Shown here: positions 1-8,914 of the stretch, piece by piece
Position numbering within the stretch: the stretch's first letter is position 1
Layout of the letters: every line of letters begins with the position of its first letter
Assembly: GCA_019419525.1 (NCBI GenBank)
Contig: DXZU01000022.1
Coordinates: 3,637 to 67,636, forward strand
Direction of reading: 5' to 3'
Source of the DNA: Collinsella sp.
GTDB lineage: Bacteria > Actinomycetota > Coriobacteriia > Coriobacteriales > Coriobacteriaceae
Length of the DNA stretch: 64,000 nucleotides
Program-made: the position numbers and the translations under genes
Notes under the pieces: generated by a model
Told to the model about the DNA's origin: nothing
The model's database searches: none
Seen by the model: only the letters and a program-made list of their open reading frames with translations

Positions 1-2
1 AA

Positions 3-94
3 GGAAGCCCCGTTCACCCGGAGCTTTTCCCATTGCGCGACTTCTGGCAAAGCCAGGTGAGCGCAAGGGAAAAGCATAGGGTGAACGGGGCCTC
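3..94. repeat. Long imperfect hairpin downstream of the aldolase gene
   Basis: GCCCCGTTCACCC (7-19) is exactly complementary to GGGTGAACGGGGC (79-91). Inside it CTTTTCCC (24-31) pairs with GGGAAAAG (67-74) and TTGCGC with GCGCAA. The arms are purely intergenic and lie 24 bases beyond the aldolase stop codon. It may act as a terminator or mRNA-stabilising structure, or be a palindromic interspersed element. No clear T-run follows on either strand. Confidence 0.7.
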
Positions 95-117
95 CGACGG
101 AAAAGTTAAACCGCTAC

Positions 118-984
118 TTACGCCTTGTTGACGGAACCAAACTCCTCCATGAGCTCCTTGGTGCGGGCAACGATGTTGTCGCGACCAGGCTTGAGGAGCT
201 TGCGGGGGTCAAAGCCCTTACCCTGCTGATCCTTGCCAGCCTCGATGTACTCGCGGACGCCCTTGGCGAAGACGAGCTGCAGGTCGGTGTTGACGTTGAT
301 CTTGGAGATGCCCAGGGAGATGGCCTTCTTGATCTGATCCTCGGGGATGCCGGTACCACCGTGCAGGACGAGGGGCAGGTCGCCAGTCTGAGCCTTGATC
401 TCGCCCAGACGCTCGAAGGAAAGGCCGGCCCAGTCGGCGGGATACACGCCGTGGATGTTGCCGATGCCGCAGGCGAGGAAGTCGACGCCCAGGTCAGCAA
501 TCTGCTTGCACTCAGCAGGATCAGCGAGCTCGCCGCTGGAGGTCACGCCGTCCTCGGTGCCGCCGATGCCGCCGACCTCGGCCTCGATGGACATGCCCTT
601 GGAGTGGGCAAGCTCAACGAGCTCCTTGGTACGGTCGAGGTTAAGCTGGAAGGTCTCCTCGTGAGAGCCGTCATACATGATGGACGTGAAGCCGGCCTCG
701 ATGCACTTGAAGCAGTCCTCGTAAGAACCGTGATCGAGGTGAAGGGCGACGGGAACGGTAACGCCCGTGGCCTCGACGGCAGCCTTGACCATGTCGGCGC
801 AGACCTTGAAACCGCCCATCCACTTAGCGGCACCAGCGGTGCACTGAAGGATCAGCGGAGACTTGGCCTCCTCGGCGGCCTGGAGAATAGCCAGGGTCCA
901 CTCGAGGTTGTTGGTGTTGAAGGCACCGAGACCGTACTTGCCGGCCTCGGCCTTCTTGAGCATGTCTGCTGCGTTGACGAGCAT
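118..984 (-). CDS. fba: Class II fructose-1,6-bisphosphate aldolase
   Basis: The 288-residue protein is a zinc-dependent class II aldolase that cleaves fructose-1,6-bisphosphate to dihydroxyacetone phosphate and glyceraldehyde-3-phosphate in glycolysis. Family hallmarks are visible: the AFNTNNLE start region, the metal-binding LHLDHG segment, the EAEVGGIGG loop and the C-terminal LHGGTGIP and INVNTDLQ phosphate-binding segments. The length matches the family. An in-frame upstream extension to 1080 exists, but the ATG at 984 has a strong AGGAGG ribosome site (around 991-998) and gives the normal N-terminus MLVNAADML. It is a single gene separated by about 200 bases from the MBL hydrolase on the same strand. 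Confidence 0.97.
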   Translation of the reverse strand: MLVNAADMLKKAEAGKYGLGAFNTNNLEWTLAILQAAEEAKSPLILQCTAGAAKWMGGFKVCADMVKAAVEATGVTVPVALHLDHGSYEDCFKCIEAGFTSIMYDGSHEETFQLNLDRTKELVELAHSKGMSIEAEVGGIGGTEDGVTSSGELADPAECKQIADLGVDFLACGIGNIHGVYPADWAGLSFERLGEIKAQTGDLPLVLHGGTGIPEDQIKKAISLGISKINVNTDLQLVFAKGVREYIEAGKDQQGKGFDPRKLLKPGRDNIVARTKELMEEFGSVNKA

Positions 985-1185
985 AAAAGAAACCTCCTGT
1001 AAGGTTGCTCCGATAACGCCTGAGATTTTACCACGGCGCACCCGAGCATAAACGTTCGTTTGTTCACGAATATCGTCCAAACAGACTTTTTTTGACCGTT
1101 TGCCCTACGGAATCGACCCGTTGGGGAAAAATAGCTTGACGTTTGGACGCTTCTCGTGCTTCAGAAGCTGACGATAAAGCTACAC

Positions 1186-1863
1186 CTACATGAAAGGGTT
1201 CTGCATGAGTTCGCGTGCCATGGTGGTCGAATCGCCATGGCCGGTTAGGCAAACGGTATCGGGCGGGAGAAGCCGGGCGAGCTTGGAGAGCGAGCGAAGA
1301 ATCGCCGTCTCGTCTCCTCCAGAAAGATCGGTGCGGCCGTGCCCACCCGGGAACAGGGTGTCGCCCACAAAGGCAATGTTCCCCTGCTCAGCGGCAGCAA
1401 ACAAGACAATCCCGCCCGGCGTATGCCCTGGCGTCTCGATCACCTGCAGGCAGATATTGCCCACCTCAATGGTATCGCCCTCGGCGAGCAGGCGCGTCGG
1501 CTCCCCGGGATCGGGCGTCTCAATGCACCACATAGCTCGCTGTTCCTCGATGTTCGTATGCGGCACCGCCACATCCTTAGTACACAGCTCATACTGGCAG
1601 CCCTCGCCAACGGTGGTTCGCACGCCGGCAACACCACCAACATGATCGGCATGGCCATGAGTGCATACGGCGCCAAACACGCGTACGCCGGGATGCTCGG
1701 CTCGAACATGCTCCACCAAGCGCTCGCCTTCCCACGCAGGGTCGATGATCACGCACTCATTGTTCGAAATAACTGCATAGCTATTGGTCTGAATGGGACC
1801 GTTTACGAGCGTCTCGATCTCGACCGATCCCTTGGGAGTTACATCCAAGGACACAGCACCCAT
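1186..1863 (-). CDS. MBL-fold metallo-hydrolase (glyoxalase II-like)
   Basis: This is a 225-residue metallo-beta-lactamase-fold hydrolase. The signature HGHADH (residues 69-74 in THGHADHVGG), a second histidine in ETPGHTPGG and the FVGDTLFPGGHGR segment give the usual binuclear metal ligands. Small stand-alone members of this group often hydrolyse thioesters such as S-lactoylglutathione or related substrates. The actual substrate cannot be read from the sequence. The ATG at 1863 follows a GAGGAGAGG ribosome site. It follows rel on the same strand across an 84-base gap that contains a perfect stem-loop. Confidence 0.9.
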   Translation of the reverse strand: MGAVSLDVTPKGSVEIETLVNGPIQTNSYAVISNNECVIIDPAWEGERLVEHVRAEHPGVRVFGAVCTHGHADHVGGVAGVRTTVGEGCQYELCTKDVAVPHTNIEEQRAMWCIETPDPGEPTRLLAEGDTIEVGNICLQVIETPGHTPGGIVLFAAAEQGNIAFVGDTLFPGGHGRTDLSGGDETAILRSLSKLARLLPPDTVCLTGHGDSTTMARELMQNPFM

Positions 1864-1885
1864 GTCCCTCTCCTCTCTATAGAAT

Positions 1886-1909
1886 TCGAGGCATCAAACG
1901 ATGCCTCGA
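1886..1909. promoter_or_regulatory. Perfect 10-bp stem-loop between rel and the MBL gene
   Basis: TCGAGGCATC (1886-1895) and GATGCCTCGA (1900-1909) form a perfect stem with a four-base loop. It sits between the rel stop codon and the ribosome site of the next gene. No long T-run follows on the transcribed strand, so it may be an intercistronic stabiliser or a weak terminator. Confidence 0.6.
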
Positions 1910-1947
1910 GTGTAGCGAATATCAATAATGTGGCACGTTCGTCGCGA

Positions 1948-4308
1948 CTAAACGCGGCGCTTAAGCTGGGCTCCACCCTCGCCGGGCATCAGGCGGCGCG
2001 CGTCGTAGACGGAGTCAACGCTGCTGATAGAGGCCAGCAGCGGATCCAGACCACTCGCGTCCGAGATCTCGACCATAAAGCGCAGGGTTGCAATACCCTC
2101 GCGGTTGGTCGACGTAGCGGCAGAAAGGATATTGCCGCCCGCATCGCCAATGGCAATGGTGACATCCTTGAGCAGGCCCATGCGGTCCAGGCACTCGACC
2201 ACGATCTCGACCTGGAAGAGAGTGTCGGCAGCACCGTCCCACTCCACATCGATCATGCGCTCGGGATGCTCCATAAGACCCTTGACGTTGGGGCAGTTGG
2301 CGCGATGCACCGAAACGCCACGACCGCGCGTGATGAAGCCGACGATGTCGTCGCCCGTCACGGGATTGCAGCAATGGGCCAGACGAACCAGCAGGCCGCT
2401 GTTGCTCTCGCCCTTGACGATAATGCCGTTGCCGGCGCTCTTGCCGCGCTTTTGCGGCTTGCGGTTGGAGCCTCGGGCCGGCTGCTTCACGACCTCGGCG
2501 ATAGCATCGGCCTTGGTGAGCTGCTCCTCGGGCTTGGGGTCCAAAATCTGCTCGACCTTGTTACCCACAGCGCGCGGGGCAACTTTGCCGGCGCCGACGG
2601 CGGCAAACAGGTCCTCGAGCTGCTTGTAGTTAAACTGCTCCGCCACGGCGTTGAGCGCACGCGTCGAACGCGGTGTAGAAATGCCATAGCCACGCTTGCG
2701 CAGGTCCTTGGCCAGTATATCGCGACCGGCGGCAGCGTCGTCGTCCTTGGTCGCGGCGGCAAAATAGCGGCGGATCTTTGACTTGGCGGAAGGCGTCTTA
2801 ACGATCTTGAGCCAATCACGCGACGGCTTGGAACTCTTGTTGGTCAGGATTTCAACGCGGTCGCCCGTCTTGATCTCGTGCGTGAGCGGGGCCACCGCAC
2901 CGTTGATCTTAGCGCCGACGCAGTGGTTTCCCACCTCGGTGTGAACGGCGTAGGCAAAGTCGAGCGGCGTGGAGCCGGCACGAAGCGCCATGACCTCGCC
3001 CTTGGGCGTAAAGACGAAGATCTCCTGATCGAAGAGGTCGACCTTCAGCGAATGTAGGTATTCCTTGGCATCGGTGATCTCGTCAGACGCAGCCCAATCG
3101 AGCGAATGTTTGAGCCAGTTAATCTGGTCGTCCAGACGCTGGGCATCATTGGTCTTAGACGCAGACGAACCGCCCGACTTCTTATATAGCCAGTGGGCGG
3201 CAATGCCGTACTCGGCCTGCTCATGCATCTCATAGGTTCGAATCTGAATCTCGAGCGGACGAGCCGTGGGGCCGATAACCGTCGTGTGGAGCGACTGGTA
3301 GTTATTGACCTTGGGCATGGCGATATAGTCTTTAAAGCGCCCGGGCATGGGGTGCCACAGCGTATGCACCGCACCGAGCGTGGAGTAGCAATCGCGCACC
3401 GAATGCGTGATGACGCGCAGTGCCACCAGGTCGTAGATCTCGGAAAATTCCTTGCCCTTGCGCTTCATCTTTTGGTAGATGGACCAATAGTGCTTGGAAC
3501 GGCCGTTGATCTGGAAGTCCTCCAGGCCAATGCGGTTGAGCTCGTCGGTGAGTGTCTTGATGGTCTCGGCCAGATAGCGCTCACGGACCTCGCGCGACTC
3601 CGCCACCATGCGTGCGATGCGCTGGTAGGCGTCGGGTTCAAGGTAGAAGAAGGACAGGTCCTCGAGTTCCCATTTAATGGAGCTCATGCCCAGACGGTCG
3701 GCCAGGGGCGCATACACGTCCATGGTCTCGCGGGCCTTAAACAGGCGACGGTCCTCACGCAGGGCCGCAAGGGTGCGCATGTTGTGCAGACGGTCGGCAA
3801 GCTTAACGATGATGACGCGGATGTCCTTGGACATGGCGAGGAACATCTTTCGCAGCGTGAGCGCCTGTTTCTCGTCCATGCTGTCGACTTCGATGTTGGT
3901 GAGCTTGGTCACGCCATCGACGAGCTCGGCCACCGTATCGCCAAACAGGCCGGAAACATCGGCAAGCGAGGTCTCGGTGTCCTCGACGGTATCGTGCAGC
4001 AGCGCGGCGCACACCACATCGCAGTCCATCTTGAGATCGGCCAAAATGATGGCCACCTCGACGGGATGGTTGATGTACATCTCACCCGAGCGGCGCTTTT
4101 GGTTGCAGTGCTTCTCGGCAGCAAAGCAATAGGCCTGCTCCACCTTAGAAAAGTCGTCCTCATTCATATATTTGAGGCACAGGCGCTCCAGCTTGTCGTA
4201 GCTGTCCGCCATAATCTCGGGCGGCAGCTCATCGGCATGCTTATAGTGCTCCATCTCCGAGAACGGCTGGAGGGCGGAATCATGGGCGGTACGGGCTGCG
4301 GCATCCAT
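1948..4308 (-). CDS. rel: Bifunctional (p)ppGpp synthetase/hydrolase, Rel family
   Basis: The 786-residue protein makes and degrades the stringent-response alarmone (p)ppGpp. Domains in order: HD hydrolase (H81; catalytic HD at 105-106 in LLHDTVEDT), synthetase (RFKD at 324-327 followed by the NNYQSLHT segment at 335-342, then EYGIAAHW), a TGS domain around residues 430-490 and a C-terminal ACT domain. The intact HD pair and the RxKD form of the synthetase loop, rather than ExDD, both indicate a bifunctional Rel, not a synthetase-only RelA. The start has an AAGGGGA site. It lies 15 bases after the RecJ-helicase gene, so the two are probably cotranscribed. Confidence 0.97.
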   Translation of the reverse strand: MDAAARTAHDSALQPFSEMEHYKHADELPPEIMADSYDKLERLCLKYMNEDDFSKVEQAYCFAAEKHCNQKRRSGEMYINHPVEVAIILADLKMDCDVVCAALLHDTVEDTETSLADVSGLFGDTVAELVDGVTKLTNIEVDSMDEKQALTLRKMFLAMSKDIRVIIVKLADRLHNMRTLAALREDRRLFKARETMDVYAPLADRLGMSSIKWELEDLSFFYLEPDAYQRIARMVAESREVRERYLAETIKTLTDELNRIGLEDFQINGRSKHYWSIYQKMKRKGKEFSEIYDLVALRVITHSVRDCYSTLGAVHTLWHPMPGRFKDYIAMPKVNNYQSLHTTVIGPTARPLEIQIRTYEMHEQAEYGIAAHWLYKKSGGSSASKTNDAQRLDDQINWLKHSLDWAASDEITDAKEYLHSLKVDLFDQEIFVFTPKGEVMALRAGSTPLDFAYAVHTEVGNHCVGAKINGAVAPLTHEIKTGDRVEILTNKSSKPSRDWLKIVKTPSAKSKIRRYFAAATKDDDAAAGRDILAKDLRKRGYGISTPRSTRALNAVAEQFNYKQLEDLFAAVGAGKVAPRAVGNKVEQILDPKPEEQLTKADAIAEVVKQPARGSNRKPQKRGKSAGNGIIVKGESNSGLLVRLAHCCNPVTGDDIVGFITRGRGVSVHRANCPNVKGLMEHPERMIDVEWDGAADTLFQVEIVVECLDRMGLLKDVTIAIGDAGGNILSAATSTNREGIATLRFMVEISDASGLDPLLASISSVDSVYDARRLMPGEGGAQLKRRV

Positions 4309-4323
4309 CGAGGTCCCCTTCCC

Positions 4324-7300
4324 CTAGGCCCGCGGTACGATCGGGCGGTTAACTTTGGCTAGCATATCAGAAGCGCACGAATCGAGCGCCCAACTCCGGA
4401 AAGCCGAGAACTCCATGCGCGAACGCAAGCCCTCCAAATAGCGAATTGACCTGCTCAATTGCACACGGCCGGGGTTTTCGGCCATCGCGATGCGACGGGT
4501 GTCGTCAAACCCCGAAACGCGACAGAAGCCAAGCTCTTCGAAGATTCCCAGGCCACTTTCCACCGAGCGCTCGTCGACCGGCGTGCGAGCATCGATGGCA
4601 AGGCACATCTGCGCGATGTCGATATCGCTCGCGCTAAAGGAATCGTCCCCGGTCTTGCCGCGGTTGGAGCGCCACATGGTTTGCAGCGCGCGATAGAGCG
4701 TGACGAGCTCGTCGCGCTCAGGCGCATAGCAGTCGAGTAGGCGCTCGTTAATGCGGGCGTCGCGCGACGAATAGAGCAGGTGAATCACGGCGGGCTGTCC
4801 ATCGCGACCGGCGCGGCCACTCATCTGGTTAAACTCAATCGCGCCAAACGGCATGTGATAGAGCACGACATGGCGAATATCGGGAAGGTTGACGCCCTCG
4901 CCAAAGGCAGAGGTCGAGACGATGCAGCTGAGGCATCCGTCACGAAACGCCTCCTCTACGCGATGGCGGTCGGTGCGCGTAAGGCCCGCGTTGTAAAAGG
5001 CGATATGCGACGCGTAGTCGGGAACGCGTTTGCGTAGCGTCTTGGCAAGCGCCACGGACTGATCACGCGAGTTGACGTAGATGACGGTCTTCTCCCCCGT
5101 CGCGACGATGGACACCAGGCGGTTTTCGCGGCTCGCAAGATCGCGGTCGTCCTCGAGCCGCAAGTTCTCACGCACGGTCTCGTCGACCACCGTACGGGTA
5201 ATCGGCAGCACGCGGGCGAGCTCGGCCACAACCGGAGCCGTTGCGGTGGCCGTCGCAGCCATAACGACCGGGTCGCCCAGGGCCTTGAGGATATCGGGCA
5301 TGTCGAGGTATGCGCTTCGGTCGCCGCCCTTGGCAAGACCGGCATGGTGCGCCTCGTCAATAACGACAAATCCGATACGCCCCGAGCGCGCAAAGCGGTC
5401 GCGGTGAATAGACAGGAACTCAGGCGTCGTGAGTACGATGCCAGTGCGGCCCGAAGCCAGGCCGGCAAACACGTCATCGCGCGCTGCTTCCACGGTCTCG
5501 CCGGTCAACACGCCCACGCCAATCCCGAGCGCAGCCATCGTCGATGAAAGATGATAGGCCTGGTCGGCAACGAGTGCGCGCAGCGGATAGACAAAGATGC
5601 TCGCACGCCCTCGAAGGACCGCCTCGCGCGCGGCGTGCACATGGAAGATGAGCGACTTACCACGTCCCGTCCCCATAACGGCCAAAACGCTCTGGTGGTC
5701 GGCGAGCGCGTCGAGTGCCTCGACCTGCGCGCGATGTGGCTGGTTCGAGCCGATAAAGCTATGGATAAGCGAGCGCGTGAGCTCGGTATAAGAAAGCTGG
5801 GCGAGCGTCTCGCGTTTACGCGACTCCAGGCGCAGGCCAGAATCCGCCGGCTGCACGCCGCGGCGAAGCTCGCATGCCGGATCGTCGATATTGGACGCCG
5901 CGGTATCGCGCACCAAGACATCTTTGATCATGAGCTTGGGCTTCACGCGGCCCTGCCAATGCTCGGCCACGGCCTCGAACACCAAGTCGACGGCGCTGTC
6001 GCAATTGATGAGCCTATCGATCTGCGGCACGCGGAACATGATGGCCGGCACACTCGCGGCGCCATCGGTCGCCACAAAGCGCATGTGCTCGCCGGTTTTG
6101 CCCACCACGGCGCGATCGCACATCGTCACGCCCTCGGCAGCCAGAAGCGGCACCTTATTGCCCTGGCCAAACGGCTCAAGACGAGAAATCTGCTCGATAG
6201 TCTCGATATTCAGCTCGGAAAGGTCGACGGCGGCGGCGACCTCGTCGGTGTCTTCAAAGTCCTCGGCGGGAAGCTCCGATAGCACGGCGGAAAGGCGGCG
6301 GCGGAACTCATCGAGCTTGGATGCCTCGATGGTCACACCCACCGCACCGGCATGTCCGCCGCGACGAATCAGCAGGTCGGAACAACGCTCGACGGCGTCG
6401 AACAGGTTGACCTTGCCCACCGAGCGACCCGATCCGCGCGCAACGCCGTCCTCAATCGAGAAGAGCAGCGCCGGCACGTGATAACGGTTGGTCAGGCGGC
6501 TCGCCACGATGCCCTTGACGCCCTCGTGCCAACCTTCGCCGCCCACGACAATCGCGCGCCCGCCGTCATAAGTCTCCTCGACCTTTGCCATGGCGTCGCG
6601 TGTGAGCTCCGCCTCGATCTCGCGGCGCTGACGGTTGATTTCCTCGAGCTCGGCTGCCAGTGCACTTGCCTCGATAGGATCGCGGGCAAGCAGCAGGTCG
6701 AGCGCCAGCTTGGGATCAGCCATGCGGCCGGCAGCATTCAGACGAGGGATGAGCGAAAACGACAGGCCGTCGGCCGTAATGGTAGAAAGGTCGGCCTTGG
6801 CAAGTGCGGCAAGCGCGATATAGCCGGGACGGGCCGTCACGCGCATCTGTTGGATGCCCTCGGCGACCAGTGCGCGATTCTCGGGCGTGAGCGGCATCAT
6901 GTCGGACACGGTGCCCAGCGCCGCGACCTCGATCAGCGAACGCCAATACAACGGCTTGCCCAAACGCTCGCCCAGGACCTGCACCAGCTTGAGCGCCACA
7001 CCGGCACCGGCAAGCTCGCGCGAGGGACCCTCGTCCTCGAGCTTGGGGTCGGTCAGGGGCACGCCCTGCGGCACCTGGTCGGAGGGCTCGTGATGGTCCG
7101 TAACCACCAGATCGATTCCCAGGCTCTCCAGATAGGAAACCTCTTCCTTGGCGGCAATGCCGTTATCGACGGTCACGATCAACTGGGGGCGAGCGAGCTC
7201 GTTGACGCGGTCGAGCGCTGCACGCGAAAGACCGTAGCCCTCGTCAAAGCGATGCGGGATAAACGGCGTGACGTTGGCGCCAAACGAACGTAGCGCCTCG

Positions 7301-7611
7301 GTCAACAGACAAGTCGACGTAATGCCGTCGACGTCAAAATCGCCAAAGACGGCGATGCGTTCGTGGTTGCGAATGGCGCGCTCGACACGATCGGCAACAA
7401 CCGACATGCCCGGAATGACGAGCGGATCGGCCCAATCACGGTCGAGCGAAGGCGTCAAAAATAGCTGTCCTTCCTCAATCGAGGCAATGCCGTGCGCAAC
7501 CATAATGCGTGCCACCAGCCCGGGTATGCCCAGACCAGCCGAAAGCTCCTTTTCGAGCTCGGGATTTTGCTGAGCGACCGCCCAGCGATGCGTCGTCTTA
7601 AGCGATGACAT
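4324..7611 (-). CDS. recJ: RecJ exonuclease fused to a RecQ-like DEAH helicase
   Basis: The 1095-residue protein joins two DNA-repair activities. The N-terminal half is RecJ, a single-strand 5'-3' exonuclease: FGDFDVDG (about 89-96), VTVDNG, VTDHHEP, the DHHA1 segment GRSVGKVNLFDA...RRGGHAGAVG and an OB-like region. From about residue 600 comes a superfamily II helicase of RecQ type: MGTGRGKS Walker A, VIDEAHH, AATATAT, STSAFGEGVNLP and QMSGRAGRDG. Typical RecJ is about 550-800 residues, so this is a fusion and not read-through, as the frame is continuous. An upstream GTG at 7656 is possible, but the ATG at 7611 has a GGGGGTGG site and fits the family start. RecJ and RecQ normally cooperate in end resection in the RecF pathway. 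Confidence 0.93.
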   Translation of the reverse strand: MSSLKTTHRWAVAQQNPELEKELSAGLGIPGLVARIMVAHGIASIEEGQLFLTPSLDRDWADPLVIPGMSVVADRVERAIRNHERIAVFGDFDVDGITSTCLLTEALRSFGANVTPFIPHRFDEGYGLSRAALDRVNELARPQLIVTVDNGIAAKEEVSYLESLGIDLVVTDHHEPSDQVPQGVPLTDPKLEDEGPSRELAGAGVALKLVQVLGERLGKPLYWRSLIEVAALGTVSDMMPLTPENRALVAEGIQQMRVTARPGYIALAALAKADLSTITADGLSFSLIPRLNAAGRMADPKLALDLLLARDPIEASALAAELEEINRQRREIEAELTRDAMAKVEETYDGGRAIVVGGEGWHEGVKGIVASRLTNRYHVPALLFSIEDGVARGSGRSVGKVNLFDAVERCSDLLIRRGGHAGAVGVTIEASKLDEFRRRLSAVLSELPAEDFEDTDEVAAAVDLSELNIETIEQISRLEPFGQGNKVPLLAAEGVTMCDRAVVGKTGEHMRFVATDGAASVPAIMFRVPQIDRLINCDSAVDLVFEAVAEHWQGRVKPKLMIKDVLVRDTAASNIDDPACELRRGVQPADSGLRLESRKRETLAQLSYTELTRSLIHSFIGSNQPHRAQVEALDALADHQSVLAVMGTGRGKSLIFHVHAAREAVLRGRASIFVYPLRALVADQAYHLSSTMAALGIGVGVLTGETVEAARDDVFAGLASGRTGIVLTTPEFLSIHRDRFARSGRIGFVVIDEAHHAGLAKGGDRSAYLDMPDILKALGDPVVMAATATATAPVVAELARVLPITRTVVDETVRENLRLEDDRDLASRENRLVSIVATGEKTVIYVNSRDQSVALAKTLRKRVPDYASHIAFYNAGLTRTDRHRVEEAFRDGCLSCIVSTSAFGEGVNLPDIRHVVLYHMPFGAIEFNQMSGRAGRDGQPAVIHLLYSSRDARINERLLDCYAPERDELVTLYRALQTMWRSNRGKTGDDSFSASDIDIAQMCLAIDARTPVDERSVESGLGIFEELGFCRVSGFDDTRRIAMAENPGRVQLSRSIRYLEGLRSRMEFSAFRSWALDSCASDMLAKVNRPIVPRA

Positions 7612-7663
7612 AGGCGCCCACCCCCGATAGGGGCAGGTCGCCGCGATACCTCTCACGGTTCAT
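7598..7663 (-). CDS. Possible 21-residue leader peptide overlapping recJ
   Basis: An ATG at 7663, preceded by AGAGGA at a normal distance, opens a 21-codon frame (MNRERYRGDLPL...AYVIA) that ends in TAA at 7598, inside the first codons of recJ in another frame. Ribosomes finishing here could re-initiate at the recJ ATG at 7611. It has no recognisable function and may be chance. Confidence 0.22.
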   Translation of the reverse strand: MNRERYRGDLPLSGVGAYVIA

Positions 7664-7719
7664 AGCGATGAGTCCTCTGTGTATGCCCGCTTCGGCAGGC
7701 AGATCTGTTGAACGGATTT

Positions 7720-7738
7720 ATTATACCGTGCGGCACGG
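7720..7738 (-). promoter_or_regulatory. Probable -10 element of the recJ-rel transcript with palindrome
   Basis: On the minus strand a perfect TATAAT (7725-7720) lies about 110 bases before the recJ ATG. The spacer directly upstream is the palindrome CCGTGC-G-GCACGG (7726-7738), which could be an operator. No good -35 hexamer is present at 16-18 bases, which would suit an activator-dependent or repressed promoter. Confidence 0.45.
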
Positions 7739-7885
7739 ACGCAGAACCTCGCAGCACGCCGTGGTTTCGGTAAACGATGACGGTAATAGCCTCGAAATAA
7801 TCGAGCGTTTCTGACGCATGGACTCATGCGAGCGTCTAGCATATCCATTCAAACGAGTTCGCGGATAAAGGGAGTCACGGGGCAT

Positions 7886-8884
7886 ATGAAGCAATGGGTT
7901 GGACTGGGAAAGTTCCTCGCGGGGCACATGCAGGTCATCGTTCCGATTTGCGTAACGCTCGGCGTGCTCTTTCCCCAGCAGATCGGCGTACTCAAGCCCA
8001 TCGTTCCCGCCCTCTTCGCCTTTATGACGTTCCAAGGTGCGCTCAGCAACACCTTCCACCAGGTCGCTGAGGTGTTCCGCCGTCCCCTGCACCTGATTTT
8101 GGCGCTGCTCGTCTCGGCGGTGCTTATTCCCATAGCAGCCTATGCCATGGGATCGCTGTTCTTTGGCTCCAATCCCAACCTTGTCTGCGGCATCGTGCTC
8201 GAGTACAGCGTACCCGTGGCGGTCACTGCCTTTATGTGGATTAGCATGTTCGGCGGCAACGGCCCGCTCGCGCTCACCATCATCCTGACGTCCTCGGTTA
8301 TCTCGCCTGTGACGATTCCGCTCACGCTGAAGCTCTTGCTGGGTGCCACCGTCTCGATCGATGTGCTGAGCATGATGCAGGACATGGCCTTTATGATCGC
8401 CATCCCCGCCGTGCTCGGCATCGTGATCAACGAGCTCACACGTGGATGGGGACACGAGAAGCTCTCCCCCGCGCTCTCGCCCGCCTGCAAGTTCATGATG
8501 ATGGGCATTATCGCCTCCAACTCCACCGCCATGAGCGAGTACGTCCTGCACATGAACGCGATGCGTCTGGAAGTCGCCCTCTTTATTTTGACCTTCGCCA
8601 TCAGCGGCTTTGTCGTTGGTTTTCTGGTCGCCCGTGCGCTGCATCTGCCATATAGCGAGACGACTACCATGTGCTTTACCTGCGGCATGCGTAACATCTC
8701 TTCGGGCGCCGTCATCGCCACACAGTACTTTCCAGGCGAAGTCGTGTTTCCCGTCATGTGCGGAACGCTGTTTCAGCAGATACTCGCCTCGTTTATCGGG
8801 CATCTCTTTGAGCGTCTGACCGACGAGGAGCGCGCCGCCCAGCGCAAGCGTGTCGAGGCCGGCCGCGACGCCATGGCGCGCTAG
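7886..8884 (+). CDS. BASS-family transporter (bile acid:sodium symporter-like)
   Basis: A 332-residue, very hydrophobic protein with about nine or ten membrane segments resembles the bile acid:sodium symporter (BASS) superfamily of secondary transporters. FQGALSNTF near the N-terminus, the EYSVPVAVTAFMW segment and the late CGMRNISSGAVIA region with a conserved polar helix support this. Bacterial members carry diverse organic anions or pantothenate-like compounds; the substrate is not evident. The ATG at 7886 has an AAGGGAG site; earlier in-frame starts lack one. It is divergent from recJ and convergent with the HIT-like gene. Confidence 0.8.
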   Translation: MKQWVGLGKFLAGHMQVIVPICVTLGVLFPQQIGVLKPIVPALFAFMTFQGALSNTFHQVAEVFRRPLHLILALLVSAVLIPIAAYAMGSLFFGSNPNLVCGIVLEYSVPVAVTAFMWISMFGGNGPLALTIILTSSVISPVTIPLTLKLLLGATVSIDVLSMMQDMAFMIAIPAVLGIVINELTRGWGHEKLSPALSPACKFMMMGIIASNSTAMSEYVLHMNAMRLEVALFILTFAISGFVVGFLVARALHLPYSETTTMCFTCGMRNISSGAVIATQYFPGEVVFPVMCGTLFQQILASFIGHLFERLTDEERAAQRKRVEAGRDAMAR

Positions 8885-8914
8885 ACTGTCCGCATTACAC
8901 GGGTGTTAATCTTG

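Noticed and set aside
1339..2781. 480-codon plus-strand frame over the MBL and rel genes
   Set aside because: Antisense shadow of conserved genes; no ribosome site and no recognisable domain.
3230..3250. tRNA-like GGTTCGAATC sequence
   Set aside because: It lies inside rel and no acceptor stem or cloverleaf can be formed around it.
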